Below the pieces are notes generated by a model. It was given only the letters and a program-made list of their open reading frames with translations. It had not been told where the DNA came from and did not search any database. From assembly GCF_000224515.1 (NCBI RefSeq), contig NZ_AGAF01000167.1, forward strand, positions 38,979 through 102,978: DNA of 64,000 bases, in the 5' to 3' direction. The translations under genes and the position numbers were made by a program. Origin of the DNA: Desulfosporosinus sp. OT. GTDB lineage: Bacteria; Bacillota; Desulfitobacteriia; Desulfitobacteriales; Desulfitobacteriaceae. Of this stretch, positions 18,606-28,285 are shown piece by piece; position 1 is the stretch's first letter, and each line of letters begins with the position of its first letter.

Positions 18606-20354
18606 CTAACATGTTTTGCCCCGTTCAGGCAAATTCAGGGCTACGTTGTTTACGACTTTGTTAAGTGCTAAATCCAGACAATTTAAAACCTCTTCAAGTG
18701 GAGGACGCATCTCCGTCTTTTCAAGTTTAATATCTGAGGCAATGGATAATTCTAAAACCTGAGAGAGTTCTTCTACTGGTATAACTTCGATTTCTCTGTT
18801 TAATTCCGCAAAGCGTTCCTGCCAGTTTTCCTTGGGAATCAGTACCCGTTGGCATCCGGCCTGCTTCGCTGCTTCAATCTTAGCTGCCACACCACCCACG
18901 GGTTTGACACGTCCTCTAATAGAAAGTTCCCCAGTCATAGCTATGTAATTATCCACCTTTTGCTGGCGAATTGCAGATACGATTGCCGTCGCAATAGCAA
19001 TCCCGGCGGATGGTCCATCGACAGGCCCGCCGCCTGGAAAATTCACGTGCAGATCGAAGTTCCGAGGTTCAATTCCCATTTGCCGCCTTAAAACGGTCAA
19101 GACATTTTCCACTGAACTGCGAGCCATGCTCTTGCGGCGTGTTTTCTTACCTTCACTCCCTTGTTCTTCTTCCTCGACGATTCCGGTCACCAAAAGCACA
19201 CCTGTGCCCGAAGCTACCGGCAGGGCAGTTACTTCCAACTCCAGAAGCATTCCCATATTGGGTCCGTATACGGCCAGACCATTAACCACTCCCATACTAG
19301 CTTCGGTCGGTATTTTTCTATCGGGCCGCGGCACATATTGCCCGGTTGTGACGACCCATTCTACAATATCCACGTCGACCTGCGCTAACTGATCTGTTAA
19401 AGCGACTCCGGCTGCTAACTGGACCATATTAACGGCCTCACGGCCATTAGCGGCAAACTGTTTGATGACCTCAAGCGCAGCCGGGGTAATGGGCATTTCC
19501 ATCTTTGCCGCGGCCACTTGAGCGATTTCCGCGATTTCGTCGGGAAGCAAGCCTCGAAAATAGACTTCCATGCAGCGGGAACGAATCGCTGGCGGAATTT
19601 CTTCAGGACTGCGTGTCGTTGCCCCCACAAGGCGAAAATCTGCGGGCAGGCCGTTTTGAAAAATATCATGAATATGTTGGGGAATATTGGGATCTTCAGA
19701 ACTATAATAGGCACTTTCAAGAATTACTTTGCGATCCTCTAAAACCTTTAAAAGTTTGTTAATTTGAATTGGATGAAGTTCTCCTATTTCATCAATAAAA
19801 AGCAGCCCGCCATGCGCTTTGGTAACCGCCCCTTGTTTTGGTTGAGGAATTCCCGCTAAGCCCATGGCTCCGGCCCCTTGGTATATCGGATCATGCACTG
19901 AACCAATCAAAGGATCGGCGATCCCTCGTTCATCAAAGCGGGCAGTTGCTCCATCAATTTCAGTGAAGTGAGCGTTTTCCTTAAACGGAGACAGAGAGTT
20001 CTTTTTAGCTTCTTCCAAGATTAACCGGGCTGCGGCAGTTTTACCCACACCAGGAGCTCCATAGATCAGGACATGTTGTGGGTTCGGACCACATAAAGCA
20101 GCTCGCAATGCTTTGATCCCCTCTTTTTGCCCGATAATCTCATCAAAATGAACTGGACGTGTTTTTTCAGACAAAGGAGTAGTTAAAGCAATCCTGCGCA
20201 TAGTTTGTAATTTTTCAAGTTCCTTACGTGACTCTCGTTCAATCGAGACCTTATTTCCCTGTTGAGTCTTGAGCATACCCCAAAAATAAAGCCCGATAAC
20301 AACGGCGAAAACCAACTGGACAACCATGACTATTCCACTTAGACCATTCATCAT
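18606..20354 (-). CDS. lonB: ATP-dependent protease LonB (membrane-anchored)
   Basis: About 582 residues. I start at the ATG at 20354, with GGGAGG about ten bases before it, rather than at 20399. An N-terminal TM helix (IVMVVQLVFAVVIGLYFWGML) anchors it. The AAA+ domain has Walker A YGAPGVGKTAAA near residue 100 and LLFIDEIGEL. The C-terminal Lon-type protease has Ser in GPVDGPSAGIAI (near 447) and Lys in GGVAAKIEAAK (near 490). In Bacillus, LonB works in the developing forespore; its presence supports a spore-former. Confidence 0.94.
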   Translation of the reverse strand: MMNGLSGIVMVVQLVFAVVIGLYFWGMLKTQQGNKVSIERESRKELEKLQTMRRIALTTPLSEKTRPVHFDEIIGQKEGIKALRAALCGPNPQHVLIYGAPGVGKTAAARLILEEAKKNSLSPFKENAHFTEIDGATARFDERGIADPLIGSVHDPIYQGAGAMGLAGIPQPKQGAVTKAHGGLLFIDEIGELHPIQINKLLKVLEDRKVILESAYYSSEDPNIPQHIHDIFQNGLPADFRLVGATTRSPEEIPPAIRSRCMEVYFRGLLPDEIAEIAQVAAAKMEMPITPAALEVIKQFAANGREAVNMVQLAAGVALTDQLAQVDVDIVEWVVTTGQYVPRPDRKIPTEASMGVVNGLAVYGPNMGMLLELEVTALPVASGTGVLLVTGIVEEEEQGSEGKKTRRKSMARSSVENVLTVLRRQMGIEPRNFDLHVNFPGGGPVDGPSAGIAIATAIVSAIRQQKVDNYIAMTGELSIRGRVKPVGGVAAKIEAAKQAGCQRVLIPKENWQERFAELNREIEVIPVEELSQVLELSIASDIKLEKTEMRPPLEEVLNCLDLALNKVVNNVALNLPERGKTC

Positions 20355-20437
20355 GTACTCATTTCCTCCCTGTAATATCCCTTGTGTTAGTATTGCCACA
20401 GGGTGGAAAATAAAACATCAAAATGGCAAAGTACAAT

Positions 20438-20478
20438 AAAAACACCAGAGTAACTCAACAGCTACTCCGGTGTTTTAT
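20438..20478 (-). terminator. Terminator after clpX
   Basis: AAAACACC-A-GAGTA pairs with TACTC-CGGTGTTTT around a short loop, flanked by A and T tracts. It stands between clpX and lonB and would act on the clpX transcript. Confidence 0.75.
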
Positions 20479-20527
20479 ATTTTTAGGACACTTATTTAGA
20501 TGAAGTCCAACTAAACTCAAACCTCGC

Positions 20528-21796
20528 CTAAGCAGACTCTTCCTTCTTGTTGCCTTTTTTGACTTTATCCGTCATAACGAGCAAAGGTTCTTCTTTCTTC
20601 AGGACTACCTCATGCGTAATGACACATTTCATGACATCATTGCGTGAAGGTAGGTCGTACATCACATTGAGCATGAGTTCCTCAACAATAGCCCTCAGAC
20701 CGCGTGCTCCGGTATTCCGGCGAATCGCTTCCGTAGCAATCGAGGCGAGTGCCGCCTCTTTAAACTCCAAGGTTACACCGTCAAGCTCCATCAACTTTTG
20801 ATATTGCTTAACCAGGGCATTCTTAGGTTCAGTTAAGATACGAACCAACGCTGCTTCATCCAGTGCCTCAAGGGTTACAATTACGGGCAGACGTCCAACA
20901 AACTCAGGGATTAGCCCAAATTTTTGCAGGTCTGACGGTAAAATTTCTTTCAGAACTTCGCCGATCTTCCGATCCGCTTTGTTTTGAATGTTGGCGCCGA
21001 AACCCATGGTCTTTTGACCCGATCGGTTTTGAATAATTTTTTCAATTCCGTCAAAGGCTCCGCCGACAATAAACAAGATATTGGTGGTATCCAACTGAAT
21101 AAATTCCTGATGAGGATGCTTACGACCACCTTGCGGGGGCACACTAGCAACCGTCCCTTCAAGAATCTTCAACAATGCCTGCTGAACCCCTTCTCCAGAT
21201 ACATCACGTGTAATGGAAGGGTTTTCAGACTTACGAGCGATCTTATCGATTTCGTCGATATATACAATACCTTTTTCCGCTTTTTCGACATCATAGTCAG
21301 CCGCTTGAATCAATTTGAGTAGGATATTCTCTACGTCCTCACCAACATAACCTGCTTCTGTGAGTGAAGTGGCATCCGCAATAGCAAAGGGAACATTAAG
21401 AACTTTAGCTAGAGTCGAGGCCAACAAAGTCTTTCCTGAACCTGTGGGTCCCAGCATAACGATGTTTGACTTTTGCAATTCAACATCATCAATTTTCATG
21501 CCCAGGTTGATCCGTTTGTAATGGTTGTATACTGCGACAGAAAGTGACTTCTTGGCTTGTTCTTGACCAATAACGTATTGATCAATAATTGCCCGAATTT
21601 CTTTCGGTTTCAGTATATCCCCGATTTCAACGCCCAAGTCGTCAGTTAACTCTTCTTCAATAATCTCGTTGCAGAGTTCAATACATTCATCACAAATGTA
21701 AACGCCTGGACCGGCAACCAACTTCTTGACTTGCTCCTGAGTCTTACCGCAAAATGAACACTTTAGTTGATTTTTGTCGTCAGTGTACTTTGCCAT
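20528..21796 (-). CDS. clpX: ATP-dependent Clp protease ATP-binding subunit ClpX
   Basis: A 422-residue AAA+ unfoldase, starting at ATG 21796 (AGGTGAGAGG in front); the ATG at 21829 lacks a site. The N-terminal zinc-binding domain has four Cys (CSFCGK ... CDECIELC). Walker A is [11 protein letters not shown], Walker [12 protein letters not shown]; the sensor region [13 protein letters not shown] is intact, and the ClpP-binding loop region is retained. ClpX feeds substrates to ClpP, but clpP is not beside it: only 42 bp separate clpX from tig. Confidence 0.96.
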   Translation of the reverse strand: MAKYTDDKNQLKCSFCGKTQEQVKKLVAGPGVYICDECIELCNEIIEEELTDDLGVEIGDILKPKEIRAIIDQYVIGQEQAKKSLSVAVYNHYKRINLGMKIDDVELQKSNIVMLGPTGSGKTLLASTLAKVLNVPFAIADATSLTEAGYVGEDVENILLKLIQAADYDVEKAEKGIVYIDEIDKIARKSENPSITRDVSGEGVQQALLKILEGTVASVPPQGGRKHPHQEFIQLDTTNILFIVGGAFDGIEKIIQNRSGQKTMGFGANIQNKADRKIGEVLKEILPSDLQKFGLIPEFVGRLPVIVTLEALDEAALVRILTEPKNALVKQYQKLMELDGVTLEFKEAALASIATEAIRRNTGARGLRAIVEELMLNVMYDLPSRNDVMKCVITHEVVLKKEEPLLVMTDKVKKGNKKEESA

Positions 21797-21838
21797 CCTC
21801 TCACCTCTATACCTCAGAATTTCCCTCACGCCGTTGTC

Positions 21839-23122
21839 TTATGCGTTCTGCTCTACTAAAAAGTTGACCGTCTTCTCGCTAATCAAACTTTGTTTATAGA
21901 ACCCGAGCTCCCCACGCGCAATGAGGGACTGTTTGAGCAATTGAGCATCTTGTTTGTATTGCTCACCAAGTTTTTTAATCTCTTCGTTTACTTCGTCTTC
22001 CGTGACCCCAATTCCTTCTGCTTTGGCAATAGCTTCTAAAACTAAATCAGTTTTGACACTTTCCACAGCTTGAGGACGCAGGCGTTCCTTCATAACTTCC
22101 TCAGTCGAATTAGTATACATGAAATACTGTTCAAGTGTCATTCCCTGCTGAGCGATATTACGACTTAAGTCATCCATCATTACCTTAATTCTTTCAGTAA
22201 CCATCACTTCAGGAATTTCGACGCTAGCATTGTCAACTACTTTAGAGACGACCGTCTTAAGTTGATTCGTTTTAGCCAGTGATTCACTATGCATCAATAA
22301 TTTATTCCGCAAATCGGTTTTCAATTCATCCAGTGTCTCAAATTCACTGACATCTTTGGCAAATTCATCATCAAGCACCGACAATTCTTTGCGTTGGATT
22401 TTCTTGATGTCTGTTTTAAAGACTGCTTCCTGCCCTGCCAGCTCTGCACTATGATATTCAGCGGGGAAGGTAACGTTGACATCAACATGTTGTCCAACTT
22501 CAGCTCCGATTAAACCTTCTTCAAAACCTGGAATAAAGGTACCCGAACCAATAACTAATTCATAACCCGCTGCTTTGCCACCTACAAAAGGAACACCATC
22601 TTTTAAGCCTTCAAAGTCAATGGTGACGGTATCCTCGTTTTCCACTGTACCGGTTTCAAGGGTTATAAGGCGGGCATGTTGTTGTTGTTTGTTTTTCAGT
22701 TCTTCCATAACTTGCTCTTCTGTTACGCTAGCTGCATCTTGTTCAATGTGAAGACCTTTATATTCTCCCAATTCAACTTCAGGCTTCACCATGACTTTTG
22801 CTTTGAAAATGAGGTCCTTGCCCTCTTCAATTTGTACCAAGTCTACTTCAGGACGGTCCACTGGCTCGATGCCACTTTCGACAACAGCATCAGCATAAGC
22901 AGGTCCAATCAATTGATCCAATGCTTCATCATAAAGGGCTTCCTTCCCTAGATGAAGTTCAACCATACGGCGGGGTGCTTTACCTTTACGAAACCCTGGA
23001 ACATTAACTTTCTTCGCTAAATTCTTCGCAGCTTGGTTTACAGCAGCGACAAATTTTTCAGCTTCAACGGTCACTTCTAAAGCGACAATATTTTTTTCTG
23101 TTTTTTCAACTGTAACTGACAT
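21839..23122 (-). CDS. tig: Trigger factor (ribosome-associated chaperone/prolyl isomerase)
   Basis: A 427-residue protein with the ribosome-binding N-domain (signature GFRKGKAPR, residues 43-51), a central FKBP-type isomerase domain (DTVTIDFEGLKDGVPF ... FIPGFEEGLIGAEVGQ) and the C-terminal helical chaperone domain. It is the first gene of the quality-control run and binds nascent chains at the ribosome exit tunnel. The ATG follows GGGGGAGAATAT. Confidence 0.96.
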   Translation of the reverse strand: MSVTVEKTEKNIVALEVTVEAEKFVAAVNQAAKNLAKKVNVPGFRKGKAPRRMVELHLGKEALYDEALDQLIGPAYADAVVESGIEPVDRPEVDLVQIEEGKDLIFKAKVMVKPEVELGEYKGLHIEQDAASVTEEQVMEELKNKQQQHARLITLETGTVENEDTVTIDFEGLKDGVPFVGGKAAGYELVIGSGTFIPGFEEGLIGAEVGQHVDVNVTFPAEYHSAELAGQEAVFKTDIKKIQRKELSVLDDEFAKDVSEFETLDELKTDLRNKLLMHSESLAKTNQLKTVVSKVVDNASVEIPEVMVTERIKVMMDDLSRNIAQQGMTLEQYFMYTNSTEEVMKERLRPQAVESVKTDLVLEAIAKAEGIGVTEDEVNEEIKKLGEQYKQDAQLLKQSLIARGELGFYKQSLISEKTVNFLVEQNA

Positions 23123-23233
23123 ATATTCTCCCCCTTAAAACACTATTTACTCTATGTGCAAGGCAGCTGCGGGACACTTCGATAGTCTTACCGATTTTTC
23201 AAGACTACAAACCCCTACTTAAGCCAAATACAT

Positions 23234-23281
23234 CAAAGAAACTTGCTTGTACCAAACCTTAGCCAAGGATGGCTGGATGCC
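23234..23281 (+). repeat. Short palindromic intergenic repeat (family 2), diverged copy
   Basis: AAAGAAACTTG, then CCAAACCTTAGCCAAGGATGG and CTGGATGCC, is related to the copies at 28413 and 29258, which share AAACTTGGCTGGCGCCAAG. It lies in the 300-bp gap between tig and the deacetylase. No other feature but the terminator is seen in that gap. Confidence 0.35.
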
Positions 23282-23324
23282 AAAAATTCTTTTCAGATTC
23301 GGTATAATAACCTAAAATCTACCT

Positions 23325-23352
23325 AAAGGGGGAACATTTCGTTCCCCCTTTT
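23325..23352 (-). terminator. Terminator after the polysaccharide deacetylase gene
   Basis: AAAGGGGGAAC-ATTTC-GTTCCCCCTTTT, an 11-bp GC-rich stem with T tract on either strand, lies 70 bp beyond the deacetylase stop. Confidence 0.8.
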
Positions 23353-23422
23353 ACGAGTCAACGTTTTAATTTACAACGTTTGGAGCTAAATCTAACAAAT
23401 TTCCTAGCCAATTATACCAGAC

Positions 23423-24682
23423 TTATTCTCCGTAATCAAATTCAAAAATCCGCTCTAGCTTCTCTTTACTTATCCACACCAACATTGTCTTATTCCCAAG
23501 TCGCTCATTGTTGCGATTTTTCCCAGCTGGATGATAAACACGCATAATCATTTTTTGTAGCCAAACAATCCCTCGGTTTTTCAGGGTGTCCGGTAAATCC
23601 TGTACATTAAACCCAAATCGTTTAACCCCCCGGTGAAATAACGTCTGGGCTACAAAAACCTTTATGTTGTCATAAGTCCGCTCTTGAGCCACATACCGAG
23701 CCAAACCCGGCAAAGATTCACGGACTTGGTGCATGGCTTTGAGTGCAGTCTGCTGCATATCCTGACCCTTTGCTTGTAGCCGAATATTATCGAAATGGAT
23801 TTCAGCCACCAGGTCCCCTTTTTCAGCTAATATTTGCCCATCTTCGGCATGCAGCTTAGGCCCACCATACATACTCTTCTCTAAACGAAAAATATTGGCG
23901 GCATCAATTCGTTCAACACTGTGTCTCTTCGCATAGTAGTGCTCCCACTTTTCCCAGACTCGAAACGTTAATCTTTTCCCTAGCTTCCAATCTGGAAATT
24001 CCAAAGGAACAATAGGCAGCTTCAGCTCCCGAACTATCTGTTCACACAACCGCTCCAAGGCTAAGATCGAGTTTTTTCGAGCACCGAATTCTCCGCCACT
24101 GTCATGCAGAACTATGATCGTCCCTTCATTTGTATCCTTAAGAATTCGCTCAGTGATTTCTTCCGGCGTCCGTCGGGCCTCCCAGTCATGTCCTTCGGCA
24201 TTCCAGGACACAGCACGCATCTTGTGTCGCTTAAGCCACCACCATGTCATAAGATTGAAGGTCCCCCAAGGTGGGCGCATCCATGTTATTCTATCCTCCC
24301 AAAGTCGTTCTAAAATACGAACGCTTTCCGTCCATTCCTGAGAAGTTCTCCAAGGAGAGGCAAACCAAGCATAGCGGTGATTAAGGGAGTGCACTCCGAT
24401 TAGATGTCCTTCATCTTTGATCCGCCGAATGAGTTCCGGAAACTCTTTGGCCTTTTCCGCAACCACAAAAAACGTAGCACATACCTGATGCTTTCTTAAA
24501 ACCTCAAGAACCTGTGGGGTAAATTCCGGATCAGGCCCATCATCAAAGGTCAGAGCAACGCCCGGACTAAATTGACGTTTCCAACTCCCTATTCCCAAGC
24601 GGTGCAGAAGCAAATCAGGAATGACCGTATATAATGCCAGTAACCCCAGAACGAAACTCAAAAGCATATATCCCAAGCTCAT
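23423..24682 (-). CDS. Membrane-anchored polysaccharide deacetylase with YkoP-like C-terminal domain
   Basis: About 419 residues, starting at the ATG at 24682 with GAGGAG just upstream. An N-terminal TM helix is followed by a NodB-type carbohydrate esterase 4 domain. The motifs are TFDDGPDPEFT (metal Asp pair), HSLNHRY (the H-x-x-x-H metal ligands), RPPWGT and IIVLHDSGG. The rest (about 210-419) resembles the second domain of Bacillus YkoP. The stop of the upstream glycolipid synthase is 70 bp away, a pairing like ykoN-ykoP, so a role in cell-envelope glycan or glycolipid modification is likely. Confidence 0.82.
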   Translation of the reverse strand: MSLGYMLLSFVLGLLALYTVIPDLLLHRLGIGSWKRQFSPGVALTFDDGPDPEFTPQVLEVLRKHQVCATFFVVAEKAKEFPELIRRIKDEGHLIGVHSLNHRYAWFASPWRTSQEWTESVRILERLWEDRITWMRPPWGTFNLMTWWWLKRHKMRAVSWNAEGHDWEARRTPEEITERILKDTNEGTIIVLHDSGGEFGARKNSILALERLCEQIVRELKLPIVPLEFPDWKLGKRLTFRVWEKWEHYYAKRHSVERIDAANIFRLEKSMYGGPKLHAEDGQILAEKGDLVAEIHFDNIRLQAKGQDMQQTALKAMHQVRESLPGLARYVAQERTYDNIKVFVAQTLFHRGVKRFGFNVQDLPDTLKNRGIVWLQKMIMRVYHPAGKNRNNERLGNKTMLVWISKEKLERIFEFDYGE

Positions 24683-24753
24683 GCTTTTCTCCTCATACTC
24701 ATATTTATAGCACCATAGAGTCAAAAGCACTATTACAAAGAGAGCACATGACC

Positions 24754-25905
24754 CTAACCAATCCTTTGTGTGTTCTGAGGCTTCTCTAGCAGCTGCAACA
24801 TGCCCTCAACCGCATGTTCCGCTGTCCGACCAGTCACGGCTTTTGCGGCTGCTCGGCGCATCCATTCTAGATCCTTCGGATGTTGCAGAAGAGTAAAGAT
24901 TATGTTTTCCAATTCTTCTTCATTCTTGGCCACCCGACCAGCTCCGATCCCTTCTAGATAAGTTGCGTTTTCTTCTTCCTGGCCGGGTATCGGCCTGAAA
25001 ATGACCAAAGGCACCCGTTTGGTCAACGCCTCAGCAACTGTTAAGCCACCGGCCTTCGTAATAATCATATCCGCAGCACTCATCAATTCCTCGACATTCT
25101 TGACAAATCCAAATCGAGCGACAGGATTTCTCCCTTCCTCCAGCAAAGGATCGAGAGCTTTATAAAGTTTTTCATCTCGTCCACAAACGATAATACTTTG
25201 CACGGGGACAGTCGTCTCGGCTAGAATCTTACAGATCCATTTTGCCCCACCCAAAACGCCATAGGCTCCCCCCATGACCAGAACCGTGGGAAGATGGGGT
25301 TTCAACTCTAGTTTATTTAAGATTTCCTGGCGATCTAATTGCCATTCAAACTTCGGGCTCACTGGAATCCCCGTAACTATAATCGCATTAGGCTTAATCC
25401 CTCGGGACACCAACCCGTTGTAAACACTCTGACACCCTACAATATATAGGTCAACTCCTGGGTGAATCCATTGGCTGTGCACCGCGTAATCTGTCACGAT
25501 GGTAACTAGAGGGACATTTAAAATCCCTTTTAGCCTCTGTTGCGCCAAAACTCCCGCTACCGTCGGATAAGTACAAATTACGAGATCTGGTTGTAACGCT
25601 TGAATAAATTTCACAAACTCACGTCGTCCCAAACCGTTTAAAAAGCGTTGGAATAAGGAATCCGGGGGAATTTTGGACGTTCGGTAGTAAAATTTACCCC
25701 ATAATTTTGGTGTATGCTTGATTAGCTCAATGTAGGTACTCTTAATAACGGAATTGAACGTCTTACTAAGGAATGCCCCAAAATCCAAATGCGTAATTTC
25801 TACGTTCGGCCTTTGGGCACGTAACGCTTCAATAATTGCTTCAGCCGCTCGCACATGACCGGCGCCAAACGACGCCGAAAAGATCAACACACTCAATTGT
25901 TCCAT
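24754..25905 (-). CDS. MGDG synthase/UgtP-like processive diacylglycerol glycosyltransferase
   Basis: A 383-residue GT28-type enzyme (start ATG 25905, AAGGAGG seven bases before). The N-terminal half is the MGDG-synthase domain (LIFSASFGAGHVRAAEAI, binding the lipid acceptor). The C-terminal half has the nucleotide-sugar site (VLVMGGAYG ... ITKAGGLTVAEAL ... IPGQEEENATYL). Such enzymes transfer glucose or galactose from UDP-sugars to diacylglycerol at the inner membrane face. It probably forms an operon with the downstream deacetylase. Confidence 0.88.
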   Translation of the reverse strand: MEQLSVLIFSASFGAGHVRAAEAIIEALRAQRPNVEITHLDFGAFLSKTFNSVIKSTYIELIKHTPKLWGKFYYRTSKIPPDSLFQRFLNGLGRREFVKFIQALQPDLVICTYPTVAGVLAQQRLKGILNVPLVTIVTDYAVHSQWIHPGVDLYIVGCQSVYNGLVSRGIKPNAIIVTGIPVSPKFEWQLDRQEILNKLELKPHLPTVLVMGGAYGVLGGAKWICKILAETTVPVQSIIVCGRDEKLYKALDPLLEEGRNPVARFGFVKNVEELMSAADMIITKAGGLTVAEALTKRVPLVIFRPIPGQEEENATYLEGIGAGRVAKNEEELENIIFTLLQHPKDLEWMRRAAAKAVTGRTAEHAVEGMLQLLEKPQNTQRIG

Positions 25906-26167
25906 GTACAAACCTCCTTAATTAGAATTCTGCCCTCTAAAGAGTAAAAGATACCTCCCGACTCTAAAGTTAATGCCACTAGATTTGTACTTCTATGCGT
26001 TTCTATGGCTCTATTTTTTCTAACACCCTATTCGTCCTATTGATTCTATTTGACGACCATTATAGCGTGAAATGAGTAATTCACCAAATTTTGGGGAATA
26101 ACTCTCATCATTTGGGGGAAAATAACTTTCACGGAAGTTGCCAAGTATATAAAAAAGGAGAACATAT

Positions 26168-26839
26168 ATGATCATTGTTGTGATCAGAACAATAATTCTA
26201 TATACGCTGGTCATCGTTGCCCTTCGTCTTATGGGAAAAAGAGAAATTGGCCAATTACAGCCTTTTGAGCTTGTGGTTATTCTCATGATCTCCGACCTTG
26301 CCGTTATACCGAGTGAAAATGTAGGTATCCCACTCCTCAGTGGCATCGTTCCTATCCTAGTTCTTCTCTTAGCAAGTGTAACGTTGGCTTGGATTACCTT
26401 AAAAAGTGAAAAAGCAAGATCTATTGTTTGTGGTACACCAAGTATCATCATCGAACGCGGTCGAATTTTAGAAGATGAGTTGAAGAAAAATCGTTACAAC
26501 CTCACCGACCTACTAGAGGAATTACGTATCAAGAATATTCCGAATATTGCCGATGTCGAGTTTGCTGTTTTGGAGACTAATGGACAATTGAGCGTTTTTC
26601 CAAAATCTCAAAAAAGACCAACGACTCCTGAAGATTTTCATATAACAACTAAGTACGAAGGTTTACCTCTAACTATTATCATGGACGGTAAACTTAATGC
26701 TATTAATCTTCAGCAAGGCAATAAAGACCTCAACTGGTTAAAAGGGGAACTCAAAAAGCAATCGATTGACAAAATCGAAAAAGTCCTCATAGCAAGCCTT
26801 GATTCTTCAGGGACGCTCTATGTGCAAGCAAAGCGATAA
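26168..26839 (+). CDS. DUF421/YetF-domain membrane protein
   Basis: A 223-residue protein with three TM helices (1-85) followed by the soluble YetF domain (SIIIERGRILEDELKKNRYN; DLLEELRIKNIPNIADVEFAVLE). This matches the YetF/YdfR/YkjA family of Bacilli and Clostridia. Roles in spore germination receptor stability have been proposed for some relatives, but no reaction is known. AAGGAG precedes the ATG. It is followed after 37 bp by a DUF4363 gene, a common pairing. Confidence 0.88.
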   Translation: MIIVVIRTIILYTLVIVALRLMGKREIGQLQPFELVVILMISDLAVIPSENVGIPLLSGIVPILVLLLASVTLAWITLKSEKARSIVCGTPSIIIERGRILEDELKKNRYNLTDLLEELRIKNIPNIADVEFAVLETNGQLSVFPKSQKRPTTPEDFHITTKYEGLPLTIIMDGKLNAINLQQGNKDLNWLKGELKKQSIDKIEKVLIASLDSSGTLYVQAKR

Positions 26840-26876
26840 TTCAATTAAACAAAGATGGAGAGTGAGGTAACACCCG

Positions 26877-27257
26877 ATGCGCACCATTTATATCATTGTC
26901 ATCATAGTCATCTTACTATTGGGCGGGTCCTTAACATCCTATCGGTATCTTCAGGCAACAACCCAAACTTTGGGGAATCAACTTGAGGCAGTCGAACAAT
27001 CTATCTCTTCCGAGAAATGGGAGGTCGCTCAAAAGGAATTAAACACTACCCAAGAACACTGGGATAATAATAAGGCCTGGTGGACCGTTCTCTTAGATCA
27101 TCAAGAAATCGACACCATTGACATTGGCATAAACCGTTTAGACAAATTCATTAAAACTCAGAATATTACACTCTCCCTCGGAGAAGTGTCGGCGTTGAAG
27201 CTCCGGCTCGATCATATTGCAGATACAGAGAAGCTCAATTTGCAAAACATCCTGTAA
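26877..27257 (+). CDS. DUF4363 family protein
   Basis: A 126-residue protein with one N-terminal TM helix (IYIIVIIVILLLGGSLTSY) and a helical extracytoplasmic part with WEVAQKELNTTQEHWDNNKAWWTVLLDHQEI, characteristic of DUF4363. These proteins usually follow a DUF421 gene, as here. No function is established. Confidence 0.85.
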   Translation: MRTIYIIVIIVILLLGGSLTSYRYLQATTQTLGNQLEAVEQSISSEKWEVAQKELNTTQEHWDNNKAWWTVLLDHQEIDTIDIGINRLDKFIKTQNITLSLGEVSALKLRLDHIADTEKLNLQNIL

Positions 27258-27375
27258 AGTCCAAACTGCATTTGAAATCACTCTTTTTGCTGGGATGCGG
27301 TTGCCATTACAAGTACCCTTTGTTTCATTGAGGATAATCTAAGATCTTCGAGGTTCGAAGTTAAAGAAAGTAACC

Positions 27376-27437
27376 ATTGGTAGAGCAGCTGATTTGTAAT
27401 CAGCAGGTTACAGGTTCGAGTCCTGCCATCGGCTCCA
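27376..27437 (+). pseudogene. tRNA-Thr(TGT) pseudogene, 5' end destroyed
   Basis: From ATTGGTAGAGC on, the sequence reads like a tRNA-Thr: anticodon arm GCTGA-TTTGTAA-TCAGC (anticodon TGT), T-arm with TTCGAGT, and CATCGGC-T-CCA at the 3' end. The matching 5' acceptor strand should be GCCGATG, but the bases there are AAGAAAG and pair at only two of seven positions; the D-stem 5' strand GCTC is missing, and the T-stem has an A-C mismatch. Function is unlikely. A terminator follows, as it would after a real tRNA gene. Confidence 0.75.
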
Positions 27438-27449
27438 TAAAAGCGATTT

Positions 27450-27480
27450 AACACAATCAAATTTGGTTGTGTTTTTTATT
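27450..27480 (+). terminator. Terminator after the tRNA-Thr relic
   Basis: AACACAA pairs with TTGTGTT around a ten-base loop and runs into TTTTTTATT. Confidence 0.75.
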
Positions 27481-27500
27481 ATGTTTCGTGTAACCACTTT

Positions 27501-28229
27501 TCACTTAATCACTGTAACTAATCGATTATACATGAAGTCTGACATTAGCTTATTACCCGTATCATTTGGATGAAGTACATCCGCCAACAATGCGCTCAAA
27601 GCGACTTGATCTTGAGGAAATGCGCTCCATACATCGATTAAATTCACACCATTCTTAGTAGCTACATCAATTATTGTTTTTCTTATACCTAAAAATTTAG
27701 ATTCATCAGGAGAAATCATCGGAGGTTCAACAATGCAAAATATATCCGCTTTAGGCGCTTTGCTTTTAACTTCATTAATTAACTGAGTATACTTTTCACT
27801 AAACCGCTCTGGCGTGGAAAAATTTCTATCAATTCTTCCTGTAAAAATAAATACAGCATCAGTATTACTTGTTATCTCCTTAGCTCTCTCTAAACAATAA
27901 TCTATAAGTTTTCCGGCTGAAGCTTTGTTATCCCACACTATTTTGTTTGAATACTTATCATATAAAGCAGTATTTAGATAAGAATTCCAACCCGTTGTCG
28001 CGGGATTTGATGCACCTTGACTAACTGCGATAGATTCTCCAAGGATCACAGCATTAACTGGACCTCTTTTTATCTTACTAATACCCGTCAAGGTTTGAAC
28101 TTTAGTAACTGAAGTGGGTATAGTTTTCTGTGCTACCTGAACCGTTTCGCGAATGCCTAAACCTACCATAGCGACAACCAGTATTGCTAATACAAAAAAT
28201 ATATTTAACTTCTTCATAACCCATTTCAT
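27501..28229 (-). CDS. SGNH/GDSL-type esterase, secreted or membrane-anchored
   Basis: A 242-residue protein with an N-terminal signal/TM segment (IFFVLAILVVAMVGLGI). The core has SGNH blocks: the nucleophile block is ILGESIAVSQGASNP (GES in place of GDS), and DVLHPNDTGNKLM supplies the D-x-x-H dyad. SGNH hydrolases remove acetyl or acyl groups from glycans or lipids outside the cell. It is monocistronic. The substrate cannot be read from context. Confidence 0.75.
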   Translation of the reverse strand: MKWVMKKLNIFFVLAILVVAMVGLGIRETVQVAQKTIPTSVTKVQTLTGISKIKRGPVNAVILGESIAVSQGASNPATTGWNSYLNTALYDKYSNKIVWDNKASAGKLIDYCLERAKEITSNTDAVFIFTGRIDRNFSTPERFSEKYTQLINEVKSKAPKADIFCIVEPPMISPDESKFLGIRKTIIDVATKNGVNLIDVWSAFPQDQVALSALLADVLHPNDTGNKLMSDFMYNRLVTVIK

Positions 28230-28240
28230 CTTCCTTATCT

Positions 28241-28285
28241 TTATTATTAGTAGTAGTAGTATTAGTAGTAGTATTAGTTATTTAA
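28241..28285 (+). repeat. Trinucleotide (TAG/TAT)n tract
   Basis: ATTATTAGTAGTAGTAGTAT and a second run of TTAGTAGTAGTATTAG lie 12-56 bp upstream of the SGNH hydrolase start. As simple-sequence DNA in a promoter or leader it could vary in length. The rest of the 340-bp gap to the tRNA-Leu gene holds an AT-rich stretch and the family 2 repeat. Confidence 0.6.

Noticed and set aside
27278-27460. Minus-strand frame over the tRNA-Thr relic
   Set aside because: Its middle (DGRTRTCNLLITNQLLYQ) is the well-known translation of a tRNA antisense strand.
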